Assembly (NCBI RefSeq): GCF_016863535.1
Contig: NZ_BOPB01000011.1
Coordinates: 1-64,000 of the forward strand
Source of the DNA: Micromonospora lutea
GTDB taxonomy: Bacteria; Actinomycetota; Actinomycetes; Mycobacteriales; Micromonosporaceae
Direction: 5' to 3'
Length of the DNA stretch: 64,000 nucleotides
Below the pieces are notes generated by a model. It was not told the origin of the DNA. It searched no databases and saw nothing but the letters and a program-made list of their open reading frames with translations. Positions 31,790 to 40,179 of the stretch are shown one piece after another. How positions within the stretch are numbered: position 1 is the first letter of the stretch; each line of letters starts with the position of its first letter. Made by a program: the position numbers and the translations under genes.

Positions 31790-32128
31790 TCAGTCGGTGA
31801 CGGTGACGCCCACTTCGTTGATGCCGCGACCGGCGGTCACGGTGGTGTCCCCGTTGCCCTGACGGGAGAGCGCCCGCAACGTCCAGGCACCCGGCGCGGC
31901 GAAGAAGCGGAACTGACCGGCCGGGGAGGTCACCACCTCAGCGGTGAACTCACCGGTCGAGTCGAGCAGCCGGACGTACGCGCCCGGAACCGCTTCGCCC
32001 TCCGCAGAGCGAACGACACCGGTGATGACGGTCTCCCGCTCCAGGTCGAGGCCGGCGGGCAGCGGGGCGGCCTGGTCCGGGGCGGCGCAGCCGGCGGCGG
32101 CGGTGCTTGCTGCGGTGGGTGCGGTCAT
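31790..32128 (-). CDS. sseC: SseC-like DUF1416 protein
   Basis: A 112-residue protein of DUF1416, the family of mycobacterial SseC1/SseC2. It has a carboxypeptidase-regulatory-like beta sandwich (Thr-Gly-Val-Val-Arg-Ser through Val-Gly-Val-Thr-Val-Thr). The ATG is 1 base after the rhodanese stop with a gggggagg site before it. Gene order rhodanese then SseC matches mycobacterial cysA2-sseC. The protein's biochemical role is unknown; the operon links it to thiosulfate or sulfane-sulfur metabolism. Confidence 0.9.
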   Translation of the reverse strand: MTAPTAASTAAAGCAAPDQAAPLPAGLDLERETVITGVVRSAEGEAVPGAYVRLLDSTGEFTAEVVTSPAGQFRFFAAPGAWTLRALSRQGNGDTTVTAGRGINEVGVTVTD

Positions 32129-32129
32129 C

Positions 32130-32978
32130 TCAGGCCTCCCCCGGCTCATCGCCGAGTGCCACCGGCACACCGACCAGCGAGCCGTACTCGGTCCAGGATC
32201 CGTCGTAGTTCTTCACGTTGCGGTGGCCGAGCAGTTCCTGGAGCACGAACCAGGTGTGCGAGGAGCGCTCGCCGATGCGGCAGTAGGCGATGGTTTCCTT
32301 GCTGTCGTCCAGCCCGGCCTCGCCGTAGATCTTGCGCAGTTCGTCGTCGGACTTGAAGGTGCCGTCCTCGTTGGCCGCCTTCGACCACGGCACGCTGATC
32401 GCGGTCGGGATGTGGCCGCCGCGCTGTGCCTGCTCCTGCGGCAGGTGAGCGGGGGCGAGCAGGCGGCCGGCGAACTCGTCGGGGCTGCGCACGTCCACCA
32501 GGTTCTTCGTGCCGATCGCGGCGACGACCTCGTCGCGGAAGGCCCGGATGCTGGTGTCCGGCTCGCTGGCGGTGTACTGCGTCGCCGGGCGGGTCACCGT
32601 GTCGGTGACCAGCGGGCGGGCGTCGAGCTCCCACTTCTTGCGACCACCGTCGAGCAGCTTGACGTCGCCGTGACCGTAGAGCTTGAAGTACCAGTACGCG
32701 TACGCCGCGAACCAGTTGTTGTTGCCGCCGTAGAGGATGACGGTGTCGTCGTTGCTGATGCCCCGCTCGGACAGCAGCGCCTCGAACTGGGTCTTGTTGA
32801 CGAAGTCCCGACGGACCGGGTCCTGAAGGTCGGTCTTCCAGTCGAGCTTGATGGCACCGGCGATGTGGCCGGAGTCATAGGCGGAGGTGTCCTCGTCGAC
32901 CTCGACGAAGACGACGCCCGGGGCGTCGAGGTTCTTCTCGGCCCACTCGGCCGAAACGAGTGCGGTGTCGCGACTCAT
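32130..32978 (-). CDS. Thiosulfate sulfurtransferase (rhodanese, CysA2/SseA type)
   Basis: A 282-residue two-domain rhodanese. The active-site loop Cys-Arg-Ile-Gly-Glu-Arg-Ser has the catalytic Cys233. The first domain is inactive, as is normal. It should transfer sulfane sulfur from thiosulfate to cyanide or a thiol. ATG 32978 follows a cagggag site. It is followed after 1 base by sseC. A Cys-rich leader peptide lies 209 bases upstream, which suggests control by cysteine availability. Confidence 0.94.
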   Translation of the reverse strand: MSRDTALVSAEWAEKNLDAPGVVFVEVDEDTSAYDSGHIAGAIKLDWKTDLQDPVRRDFVNKTQFEALLSERGISNDDTVILYGGNNNWFAAYAYWYFKLYGHGDVKLLDGGRKKWELDARPLVTDTVTRPATQYTASEPDTSIRAFRDEVVAAIGTKNLVDVRSPDEFAGRLLAPAHLPQEQAQRGGHIPTAISVPWSKAANEDGTFKSDDELRKIYGEAGLDDSKETIAYCRIGERSSHTWFVLQELLGHRNVKNYDGSWTEYGSLVGVPVALGDEPGEA

Positions 32979-33337
32979 CAGATCACTCCCTGGTGAGGAT
33001 GGATGGTGAGCCAGCGCGCGGAGGTCGTGGGATGTAAGGTGTCGCACCACGCGCGGGACCCATAGCTAGGAACGGATCACGGGTTCGTGCGACGGCGCCG
33101 CTGCCGGACGTCCGGTGGGTGCACCGGGAACTAGGTACGCGTACCCCGAGTGCCTTGGCCGCTAGGCGGCCCGAGACAGCCCCGCCGTCAGATGACGGGG
33201 CGACACAGGCAGGTGGCCACGCGGCACAGGTCGACCGCGCGCCGTTTGGTGAGGAGCGTCCCCATGACCAGGGAGCCTACCAGCGATCCCAGATATCTCT
33301 ATCGGGCCGACCAGCATCCGGGACGCCGACCCGGCGG
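32979..33337. other. Leader region of the sulfurtransferase operon
   Basis: A 359-base gap. It contains the leader peptide gene (33188-33265) and, past its stop, a short hairpin (33157-33171: ggccgc, loop tag, gcggcc) and a ggtacgcgtacc palindrome (33134-33145). Between these and the rhodanese start I see no other gene. The arrangement fits transcription or translation attenuation. Confidence 0.65.
33188..33265 (-). CDS. Cys-rich leader peptide (25 residues)
   Basis: Starting at ATG 33265, this short gene encodes 25 residues with the pattern Leu-Cys-Arg-Val-Ala-Thr-Cys-Leu-Cys-Arg, three cysteines in eight residues, then TGA. A TAGGCT box lies 8 bases upstream of the ATG, suggesting leaderless transcription. 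Polycysteine leader ORFs upstream of rhodanese/sulfur operons act as cysteine-responsive attenuators in mycobacteria. Here the position (209 bases before the rhodanese ATG, 22 bases before a small hairpin) is the same layout. Confidence 0.82.
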   Translation of the reverse strand: MGTLLTKRRAVDLCRVATCLCRPVI

Positions 33338-34123
33338 TCAGCCAGCCGAATTGATCGGCACGTCCCGCGCATCGGCGGTCACGGTCAGCCCCTGCGGCTG
33401 CGGCCGGACCTCCCGGACGGTGAGCTGGAACGGCAACTCCGGCAGGGGTACGTCGACCGAGATGCTGCGCGCGAAGTTGTTCACCAGGGTGCGCGCCAAC
33501 GGCACGTCCGGCAGCCCTTCGGCGTTCAGGTCCTCGAACTGCAACGCCACCTGACCCTGCTCGCCGACGACGATGTTGGCGGTGCCGGTGACGGTCAGCC
33601 GCTGGCCGAGGATGTCCACCGGGGCGGTGACGGCGAGCTGCCCGTCCTGCTCTCCGAGAGTCAGTCCTTCCCGGTCCAGCAGCGCCGCCAGGCTCTGGTA
33701 GCTGATGGTGCCGGTGCCGTTGACCGTCTCAGCCACCACCTCGCCCTGGCCGGTACGCAGGGTGTCGAGTGAGGCCCGGACGTTCCGGGCGTCGACGTCG
33801 AGACTGGGCAGCGCGACCGCGTCGCCCTGCACCGAGGCCTGCACGTCCCGCAGCTTGATCGAGATGCGTTCGTACCGGCCGTCGAGCACCTGGGTGAGGA
33901 ACGGAAAACCGCCCACCTCGACCTCGGGTGGTGCGGACTGCGCGCCCTGCTCGGCGACCTGCTGGCGTACCTCGTCGGCGATGGTGCGCTCGGCCACGCT
34001 CGCCGCCACCCGGTCGGCGATGACGATCAGTCCGGCGAGCACGAGCAGCAGGACGACGAACCCGATCAACACCTTGCGCCCGCGTCGCCGTGGCCGCTGT
34101 CCGTACGTCTGCTCCTGCTCCAC
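33338..34123 (-). CDS. LmeA-family phospholipid-binding protein (DUF2993)
   Basis: A 261-residue exported protein. It has a basic N-terminus, one transmembrane or signal-anchor helix (about residues 17-37) and a DUF2993 domain. LmeA in mycobacteria binds phospholipids and aids lipomannan maturation. Family features include Val-Glu-Val-Gly-Gly-Phe-Pro-Phe-Leu-Thr-Gln near residue 67 and Leu-Thr-Val-Arg-Glu-Val-Arg. The GTG start follows a strong aggaggcgg site. Confidence 0.87.
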   Translation of the reverse strand: MEQEQTYGQRPRRRGRKVLIGFVVLLLVLAGLIVIADRVAASVAERTIADEVRQQVAEQGAQSAPPEVEVGGFPFLTQVLDGRYERISIKLRDVQASVQGDAVALPSLDVDARNVRASLDTLRTGQGEVVAETVNGTGTISYQSLAALLDREGLTLGEQDGQLAVTAPVDILGQRLTVTGTANIVVGEQGQVALQFEDLNAEGLPDVPLARTLVNNFARSISVDVPLPELPFQLTVREVRPQPQGLTVTADARDVPINSAG

Positions 34124-34230
34124 GCCGCCTCCTGTCTTGTCGTACCTCGATGCCGCCAGTGGCGAACCGGTGGTACCCGTGGTCCGGATTTCTCAATCTC
34201 GCGTGGTCGGCTCGCACCGCGCGTCGACGG

Positions 34231-35262
34231 TCAGAGCACCAGCCGACACATCAGGTACGCGGCCGGCGCTGCCATCGCGAAGCCGCCGAGCGGCCCCTGC
34301 ACGTGCCGTGCGGCCCAGATCGACGGCACCTCGCCGGCCATCAGCCGGCCCGCCTCCGCGTAGCTGACGGCGAGATCGGCCAGCACGGCGACAACCGCCG
34401 CCACCAGGCCGATGATCGCGGCCCGGGTCGGGGTGAACGGGGTGACCAGGTAACCGCCGAGAAGCGCGCTGGCCAGGGTGCCGACCATGGCGCCGACGAC
34501 CACCCCCGCCGCTCCCCGGGGCACCTGGGGGGCCAGGCGCGGCCAGGCCGCGACCGCGTCGATGACTCTCGCGACGGTCAGCGCCACCCCGGCGGCGGTG
34601 AGACAGACCGCGATCGCCTGGGTGCCGGACGGGATCCGACTGAGCACGATGAGCGTGGCGAAGGCGACCGATCCGAACACGGTGGTCGCGGTGGTCCGCA
34701 GCGAGTCGGTCACCCGGACCCGGTCCACCCGCCGGACCAGTTGACCGAGCACCGCGGCGAGCACCCCACCGACCGCGATGAAGAGGAGCAGCGCCAACCG
34801 GGCCTCGGCCGACCGTACCGCCACGACGTCGGCGGCCACCGCGGTCACCACGCCGGCCCCGAGCACGACCGCCAGCGCGGGTGGCCGGGTGACCATGGTC
34901 CAGGAGAGCACGAACAACACCTGCACGCTGAGCACCACGAGGGTGAAGGGCAGCCGGTACCCGGGAGCGGAGGTCTGCGCGGCGACGACCAGGCCGAGAC
35001 CGAGCAGCGCGGCGAAGCCGCCGATGGCGAGGGAGAGCTGCCGGCGTACCTCGACCGGTGGTTCGTCCTCGTCCTCGTCGTCGGCGTCCGCCTCGTCGTC
35101 GGGGCGACGGGCCGAACCACCGCGGCGCAGCCGGCGCGGGCCGCCGGAACGTCTCTCCTCGGTCTCCACGCCCGGACCGGTACGCGGTGCCGCGCCTCCC
35201 GGGGAGGAGGGTTCCTCGGTCCACGGGTCACGGCCGGTCTCGGGCGAGTTGGAGGGAAACAC
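34231..35262 (-). CDS. Multi-pass membrane protein of unknown function
   Basis: A 343-residue protein. The first 80 residues are polar, Pro/Gly/Arg-rich and then strongly acidic (Asp/Glu run near residues 55-70). Eight to ten hydrophobic helices follow. I know no function. I start at GTG 35262, which has a weak CACGAT box 6 bases upstream, but a start at 35289 is equally open in frame. It is divergent from glnR. Confidence 0.72.
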   Translation of the reverse strand: MFPSNSPETGRDPWTEEPSSPGGAAPRTGPGVETEERRSGGPRRLRRGGSARRPDDEADADDEDEDEPPVEVRRQLSLAIGGFAALLGLGLVVAAQTSAPGYRLPFTLVVLSVQVLFVLSWTMVTRPPALAVVLGAGVVTAVAADVVAVRSAEARLALLLFIAVGGVLAAVLGQLVRRVDRVRVTDSLRTTATTVFGSVAFATLIVLSRIPSGTQAIAVCLTAAGVALTVARVIDAVAAWPRLAPQVPRGAAGVVVGAMVGTLASALLGGYLVTPFTPTRAAIIGLVAAVVAVLADLAVSYAEAGRLMAGEVPSIWAARHVQGPLGGFAMAAPAAYLMCRLVL

Positions 35263-35513
35263 CCACCGATCGTGCCAGACCAACCTCACATCGCGGGTGC
35301 CAGCGTTTCCACGACGTTAAAACCTGAGCCGCGATCAGGGGCAGATAGGGCAAAGAGGAAATCACGCCAAGGTGGTGAGCGAGTAATCCGTTACGCTCAA
35401 CGGCGAAACCCGCCCGTCAGCGACGCCGGGACCCACGGAAGTTCCCAGCGCACACCCCGCAGGAGTGCCGCTGGTCGCGTGCGGCCGCGACGGCCGCCGG
35501 GACGGAGGTAATC

Positions 35514-36251
35514 GTGGAGATCCTGCTGTTGGTGAGCGCCCGGGCAGGCGAACCATCCGCCGTGTTACCGGCGCTGGACCTGCTACCGCACTCGGTCCGC
35601 ACCGCGCCCCGCGATGTCCGCACCCTGGTCGCCGGCCCGAGCCCGGACGCCGTGCTGGTCGATGCCCGCTCCGAACTGAGTGAGGCCCGGGCCACCTGCC
35701 GGATGCTGCACGCCACCGGGCTCGGCGTACCGCTGGTCGCGGTGGTGACCGAGGCGGGGCTGATCGCACTGAACGCCGACTGGGGCGTCGACGACGTCAT
35801 CCTCGCCTCCGCCGGCCCGGCCGAGGTGGAGGCCCGGCTGCGGCTCGCGGTCGGCAGGCTGAGCAACGCGACCGCCGGGGCCGGTGGTTCCATCCGGGCC
35901 GGTGAACTGATGATCGACCCGGACACCTACGCCGCGAAACTCAAGGGCCGCCCGCTCGACCTCACCTACAAGGAGTTCGAGCTGCTGAAGTTCCTCGCCC
36001 AGCACCCGGGACGGGTGTTCACCCGCGACCAGTTGCTGCGCGAGGTGTGGGGCTACGACTACTTCGGCGGTACCCGGACGGTCGACGTGCACGTGCGTCG
36101 CCTGCGAGCGAAGCTCGGCTCCGAGTACGAGTCGATGATCGGCACCGTCCGCCAGGTGGGCTACAAGTTCGTGGTGCCGCCGTCGCGGGGCCTGTCGGAG
36201 ACGGCCGAGCATGCGCCGCTGCCGATGCGAGCCCTCGCGACCGAAAGCTAA
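35514..36251 (+). CDS. glnR: GlnR-type nitrogen regulator
   Basis: A 245-residue OmpR-family regulator closely matching Streptomyces GlnR throughout. Features are the atypical receiver (Leu-Leu-Leu-Val..., Ala-Val-Leu-Val-Asp-Ala-Arg-Ser-Glu), [13 protein letters not shown], and the winged helix with [10 protein letters not shown] and [12 protein letters not shown]R activates and represses nitrogen assimilation genes and is an orphan regulator without a cognate kinase. The GTG start follows an ggaggt site. It is followed by a deacetylase and mshD. Confidence 0.92.
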   Translation: MEILLLVSARAGEPSAVLPALDLLPHSVRTAPRDVRTLVAGPSPDAVLVDARSELSEARATCRMLHATGLGVPLVAVVTEAGLIALNADWGVDDVILASAGPAEVEARLRLAVGRLSNATAGAGGSIRAGELMIDPDTYAAKLKGRPLDLTYKEFELLKFLAQHPGRVFTRDQLLREVWGYDYFGGTRTVDVHVRRLRAKLGSEYESMIGTVRQVGYKFVVPPSRGLSETAEHAPLPMRALATES

Positions 36252-36323
36252 AATTCCCATATGCCCTTTTTGGTCGACTTACGCGTCTTATGGTGACTGC
36301 CAGTTGACCAGCGGGGGGCATCG

Positions 36324-37196
36324 GTGGGCGGTAACCACGTGGGGGCGGCCCGGGCCGTCGGAATCATCACGCTCGTGGTGACGGCGGTGCTCGGCTCGGC
36401 GTACCTGCTCGGACGAAGCCTGATACCCGACCCGTCGCCCACCGGCACCACCGTCACCGCGACCGGCGCCGACCACCCCGAGTACGCGGACCAGTCCGGG
36501 CCCACTGACACCGAGCCCGGCACCACCGGATCCCCGGACACCGGGCCGAACGGATCGCAACGCTCCGACGGGCAGGAGCCGGACGCGAACGTCGGCCCGA
36601 TGGGTACCCGGGTGAGCACCGGCACCGCCGGTGTCGCGCTCACCTTCGACGACGGACCGCATCCCGACTACACCCCCCAGGTTCTGGCGATCCTGCGCGA
36701 GTACCGCGTCACGGCCACCTTCTGCGTGGTCGGCAAGAACGCTCAGGCGTACCCGTGGCTCGTCGAGCAGATCGTCGCCGAGGGGCACACCCTCTGCAAC
36801 CACAGCTGGGACCATGACGTCGCCCTGGGTGCCAAGTCATCGGAGTGGATCCGGACCGATCTGATGCGGACCAGCGAGGCGATCCGCGCGGCGGCGCCCG
36901 ACGCGCCGATCGCCTGGTACCGGCAGCCCGGCGGCGCCTGGACCTACTCGGTCGTCTCCGTCTCCCGGGACCTCGGCATGACACCGCTGCACTGGACGCT
37001 CGACCCGTCCGACTGGCGGGTGCCCGGGGCGAACCGCATCACCGCCTCGGTGCTCAACGGCATCCGACCCGGCTCGATCGTCCTTCTGCACGACGCGGGT
37101 GGCGACCGTCAGGGCACCGTCGACGCGCTGTACCGAATCCTGCCGGAACTGGCCGGGAGGTTCGATGTTCAGGCGTTGCCACCGCGCGGACTGTGA
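36324..37196 (+). CDS. Polysaccharide deacetylase (NodB domain)
   Basis: A 290-residue membrane-anchored or exported carbohydrate esterase family 4 protein. An N-terminal helix (about residues 11-30) is followed by a Gly/Pro/Thr linker and the NodB domain from about residue 100. Motifs visible are Thr-Phe-Asp-Asp-Gly-Pro-His (metal and base Asp), His-Ser-Trp-Asp-His-Asp (metal His), Trp-Tyr-Arg-Gln-Pro-Gly-Gly and Val-Leu-Leu-His-Asp-Ala-Gly. It probably removes acetyl groups from peptidoglycan or chitin-like glycans. The GTG start follows a ggggggc run. It is 72 bases after glnR. Confidence 0.9.
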   Translation: MGGNHVGAARAVGIITLVVTAVLGSAYLLGRSLIPDPSPTGTTVTATGADHPEYADQSGPTDTEPGTTGSPDTGPNGSQRSDGQEPDANVGPMGTRVSTGTAGVALTFDDGPHPDYTPQVLAILREYRVTATFCVVGKNAQAYPWLVEQIVAEGHTLCNHSWDHDVALGAKSSEWIRTDLMRTSEAIRAAAPDAPIAWYRQPGGAWTYSVVSVSRDLGMTPLHWTLDPSDWRVPGANRITASVLNGIRPGSIVLLHDAGGDRQGTVDALYRILPELAGRFDVQALPPRGL

Positions 37197-37249
37197 CGGC
37201 CTCACCCGTCCCTCCGGCCGACATACGTCGCTCCCGCTACGGTGAGGCG

Positions 37250-38176
37250 ATGAGCAGCACCCAGTCGAGCAGCGACCAGGTCAGCCGCGTCGACCGGCTC
37301 GGCCCGGCGGAGATCGCCGAGATACTGGCGCTCGCCCGTACCGCCGGTGACGCCGACGGGGCCGACCCGATGGACGAACACGTGTTGCTCCGCCTGCGTG
37401 ACGGGTACGCCGCCGCGAGCCACCTGGTTGCCCGCGCCGCCGACGGCACGCTCACCGGGTACGCCCACCTCGACACGTCCGACCCGGACCACGGCGTCGG
37501 GGTGGAACTGATGGTGCATCCGGCGTACCGGCGGCGGGGCACCGGCCGGATGCTGGCCCGAGGGGTGCTGGCGACCGCCACCGGGCCGTTGCGGGCGTGG
37601 GCGCACGGCGACCATCCGTCGGCCGCCGCCCTCGCGGTGGACCTCGGCTTCCAGCGCGCACGGGTCCTCTGGCAACTACGTCGACCGCTCGCCGCCCCGC
37701 TGCCCGAACCGCGCCTGCCCGACGGGGTGACCCTGCGCGCGTTTCGTCCCGGCAGCGACGACGAAGCCTGGTTGACGCTCAACGCGCGCGCCTTCGCCGA
37801 CCATCCGGAGCAGGGCCGGTGGACCGCCGAGGACCTGCGGGTACGCCTCGCCGAACCGTGGTTCGACCCGGCCGGTTTTCTGCTCGCCGTCGAGTCGACG
37901 ACCGACCGGCTGCTCGGCTTCCACTGGACCAAGGTGCATGAGCGACCAGGTTCCGCTCGCATCGGTGAGGTGTACGTACTCGGCGTGGAGCCGACCGCGC
38001 ACGGTGGTGGGCTCGGCCGGGCGCTGACCGCGGCCGGGCTGGCGTACCTGCGCGACCAGCGCGGGCTGGACCGGGTGATGCTCTACGTCGACGAGTCGAA
38101 CACCGGGGCGGTGGCGCTCTACGAGCGGATCGGCTTCGCCCGCTGGGCCGCCCACGTCAACTACCAGCTTGGTTGA
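37250..38176 (+). CDS. mshD: Mycothiol synthase
   Basis: A 308-residue tandem GNAT enzyme that acetylates Cys-GlcN-Ins with acetyl-CoA, the last step of mycothiol biosynthesis in actinobacteria. The diagnostic C-terminal domain has Gly-Phe-His-Trp-Thr-Lys-Val-His, then Gly-Glu-Val-Tyr-Val-Leu-Gly-Val-Glu-Pro and Leu-Tyr-Val-Asp-Glu-Ser-Asn. The N-terminal domain has an Arg-Arg-Arg-Gly-Thr-Gly acetyl-CoA loop. ATG 37250 is 6 bases after TACGGT (37238-37243), with gaggcg also present as a possible ribosome site. Confidence 0.94.
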   Translation: MSSTQSSSDQVSRVDRLGPAEIAEILALARTAGDADGADPMDEHVLLRLRDGYAAASHLVARAADGTLTGYAHLDTSDPDHGVGVELMVHPAYRRRGTGRMLARGVLATATGPLRAWAHGDHPSAAALAVDLGFQRARVLWQLRRPLAAPLPEPRLPDGVTLRAFRPGSDDEAWLTLNARAFADHPEQGRWTAEDLRVRLAEPWFDPAGFLLAVESTTDRLLGFHWTKVHERPGSARIGEVYVLGVEPTAHGGGLGRALTAAGLAYLRDQRGLDRVMLYVDESNTGAVALYERIGFARWAAHVNYQLG

Positions 38177-38188
38177 CCCGTCACCGGC

Positions 38189-39019
38189 TCAGGTCAGATA
38201 GAACCGGGGCCGGTCCACGTCGGACAGATCCAGGCGCGGCGTGATCGGGGTGGCCGCATCGCGGGTCGCCGCAGCCTCCGCCACCGCGGTCAGGTCGGTG
38301 CAGGCGGCCACCTCGCCGAGGGTGACCAGGGTCGGCGGGAGCATGGTCAGCTGACCGGTGGCGGCCCGCTCCCCCGCGTCGGCGGGCCGGATCCACAGCG
38401 TGTGGTCGGCCTCACCGGAGACGTCGCGGGTCCGCTGTCCCTCGGGCAGCAGCGCCACGAAGAAGTACGTGTCGAACCGGCGCGGCTCGAACTCCGGGGT
38501 CACCCACCGACTCCAGGGCAGCAGCAGATCCGACCGGAGGGTGAGCCCTCGCCCGGCGAGCAGGTCGGCGAACCCGGTGCGCCGCTGTTCCAGGTCGGCT
38601 CGGGCGGCCTCCCAGCCGTCGTCGCTGACGTCGCCGACGACCCGGGACGGGTCCGGCCCGGCGAGCAGCACACCGGCCTCCTCGAAGACCTCACGGGCCG
38701 CCGCGCAGACCACCGCCTGCGCCGCAGCCGGGGCCAGTCCGAGGCGTACGCCCCAGTCCGCCGGTGTCGGCCCGGCCCAGTCAAGATGGGTCGTGGAGTC
38801 CGAGGGGTCCACGCCACCGCCCGGGAAGGCGTACATGCCGCCGAACGCCATCGCCGCGACCCGGCGGATCAGGTAGACCTCGAAGCCCTCGCCGGCCGGG
38901 CGCAGCAACAGCACGGTGGCGGCCACCTTCGGCACGGCGGGCGCCGCGCCGGAGTCCCGGAACCGGCGGGCGTGCTCCACCAGTGTCGGCGGCGCCGGGA
39001 AGCCACGGTCCATCGTCAT
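38189..39019 (-). CDS. NUDIX hydrolase
   Basis: A 276-residue NUDIX protein of the longer NUDT19/RP2-like group, in which a conserved insert separates the parts of the box. Phe-Pro-Gly-Gly-Gly-Val-Asp starts the motif near residue 65 and Ala-Ala-Arg-Glu-Val-Phe-Glu-Glu-Ala-Gly-Val completes it near residue 110. Such proteins often hydrolyse CoA esters or nucleotide diphosphates. ATG 39019 is 6 bases after TAGTCT (39026-39031, minus strand). It converges on mshD with 12 bases between the stops. Confidence 0.88.
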   Translation of the reverse strand: MTMDRGFPAPPTLVEHARRFRDSGAAPAVPKVAATVLLLRPAGEGFEVYLIRRVAAMAFGGMYAFPGGGVDPSDSTTHLDWAGPTPADWGVRLGLAPAAAQAVVCAAAREVFEEAGVLLAGPDPSRVVGDVSDDGWEAARADLEQRRTGFADLLAGRGLTLRSDLLLPWSRWVTPEFEPRRFDTYFFVALLPEGQRTRDVSGEADHTLWIRPADAGERAATGQLTMLPPTLVTLGEVAACTDLTAVAEAAATRDAATPITPRLDLSDVDRPRFYLT

Positions 39020-39161
39020 GCGCCGAGACTAGAGTGCGGTGACCAGCGACATCCGCCGGGTCCGGGCCTCGCCACCAGGCCGCCGACGTTCCTGGCCCCC
39101 TACTGTCCCGACCCATGGATGTCCAGTACAGCCCTCTGCTGATCTTCGGTAGCGTCGCGCC

Positions 39162-40130
39162 ATGACTCGTTGGGGCATCCTGGCCACCGGCCACATCGCC
39201 GCCCGCTTCGCCGAGGACCTCCGGCTGGTGCCGGGGGCGGAACTTGTCGCGGTCGGCTCACGCACCGCCGAGACCGCGAAACGCTTCGCGGAACGGCACG
39301 GTGTACCACAGGCGTACGGCTCCTGGGCGGAACTGGCCACGGACGCCGACGTCGATGTGATCTACGTCGCCACCCCGCACGCCGCCCACCACGAGGCGGC
39401 GCTGACCTGCCTCACCGCCGGCCGGCCGGTGCTGCTGGAGAAGCCGTTCACCCTCGACCTGGCCACCAGCACCGAGCTGATCGACACCGCCCGCGCCGCC
39501 GGGATCTTCCTCATGGAAGCGATGTGGATGCGGTGCAACCCGCTCATCCGGCGGGTCTGCCAGTTGATCGCCGACGGCGCGATCGGCACGCTGACCGGGG
39601 TCCGGGCCGACTTCGGCGTTGCCGGCCCGTTCCCACCCGAACACCGGATGCGCGCCCGGGCACTCGGCGGCGGCGCCCTGCTGGACCTGGGCGTCTACCC
39701 GGTCAGCCTGGCGCACCTGCTGCTGGGCGTACCGCAACACGTGCGGTCCTGGGCGAAGCTCGGCCCGGAGGGCACGGACGAGAACACCGGCCTGGTCTTC
39801 GGGTACGACTCCGGCGCCGTGGCCACGCTGAGCTGCAGCATGGTGGGGGCCACCGGGCTCACCGCCTCGATCACCGGCAGCACCGGACGGATCGACCTGC
39901 CCGAGCCGTTCTTCCGGCCCGACGGGTTCACCCTGTACCGGGCCGGCGCGGAGCCGGAGACGATCACCGAGGAACTGGTGGGTTCGGGCTATCAGCACGA
40001 GGCCATCGAGGTGCAGCGGTGTCTGGCCGAGGGGCTGACCGAGAGTCCGCTGGTGCCGCACTCGGCCACCCTGGAGATCATGGGTCTGCTGGACGACATC
40101 CGCGCCCAGATCGGCGTCTCCTACATCTGA
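39162..40130 (+). CDS. Gfo/Idh/MocA family oxidoreductase
   Basis: A 322-residue NAD(P)-dependent sugar-type dehydrogenase. The N-terminal nucleotide-binding region reads Trp-Gly-Ile-Leu-Ala-Thr-Gly-His-Ile-Ala, and the conserved Glu-Lys-Pro-Phe motif follows near residue 92. The C-terminal substrate domain has Gly-Gly-Gly-Ala-Leu-Leu-Asp-Leu-Gly-Val-Tyr-Pro. The substrate is unknown. The ATG is 6 bases after TAGCGT (39150-39155). Confidence 0.92.
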   Translation: MTRWGILATGHIAARFAEDLRLVPGAELVAVGSRTAETAKRFAERHGVPQAYGSWAELATDADVDVIYVATPHAAHHEAALTCLTAGRPVLLEKPFTLDLATSTELIDTARAAGIFLMEAMWMRCNPLIRRVCQLIADGAIGTLTGVRADFGVAGPFPPEHRMRARALGGGALLDLGVYPVSLAHLLLGVPQHVRSWAKLGPEGTDENTGLVFGYDSGAVATLSCSMVGATGLTASITGSTGRIDLPEPFFRPDGFTLYRAGAEPETITEELVGSGYQHEAIEVQRCLAEGLTESPLVPHSATLEIMGLLDDIRAQIGVSYI

Positions 40131-40136
40131 GGGCCG

Positions 40137-40169
40137 GTCGAGGGGCCCGGGACATCGGGGCCCCTCGAC
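40137..40169. terminator. Bidirectional hairpin terminator
   Basis: Perfect 12-bp arms, gtcgaggggccc (40137-40148) and its complement (40158-40169), around a 9-base loop. It lies between the convergent Gfo/Idh/MocA and phosphate transporter genes, 6 and 10 bases from their stop codons. Confidence 0.8.
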
Positions 40170-40179
40170 ACAGCTCAGC

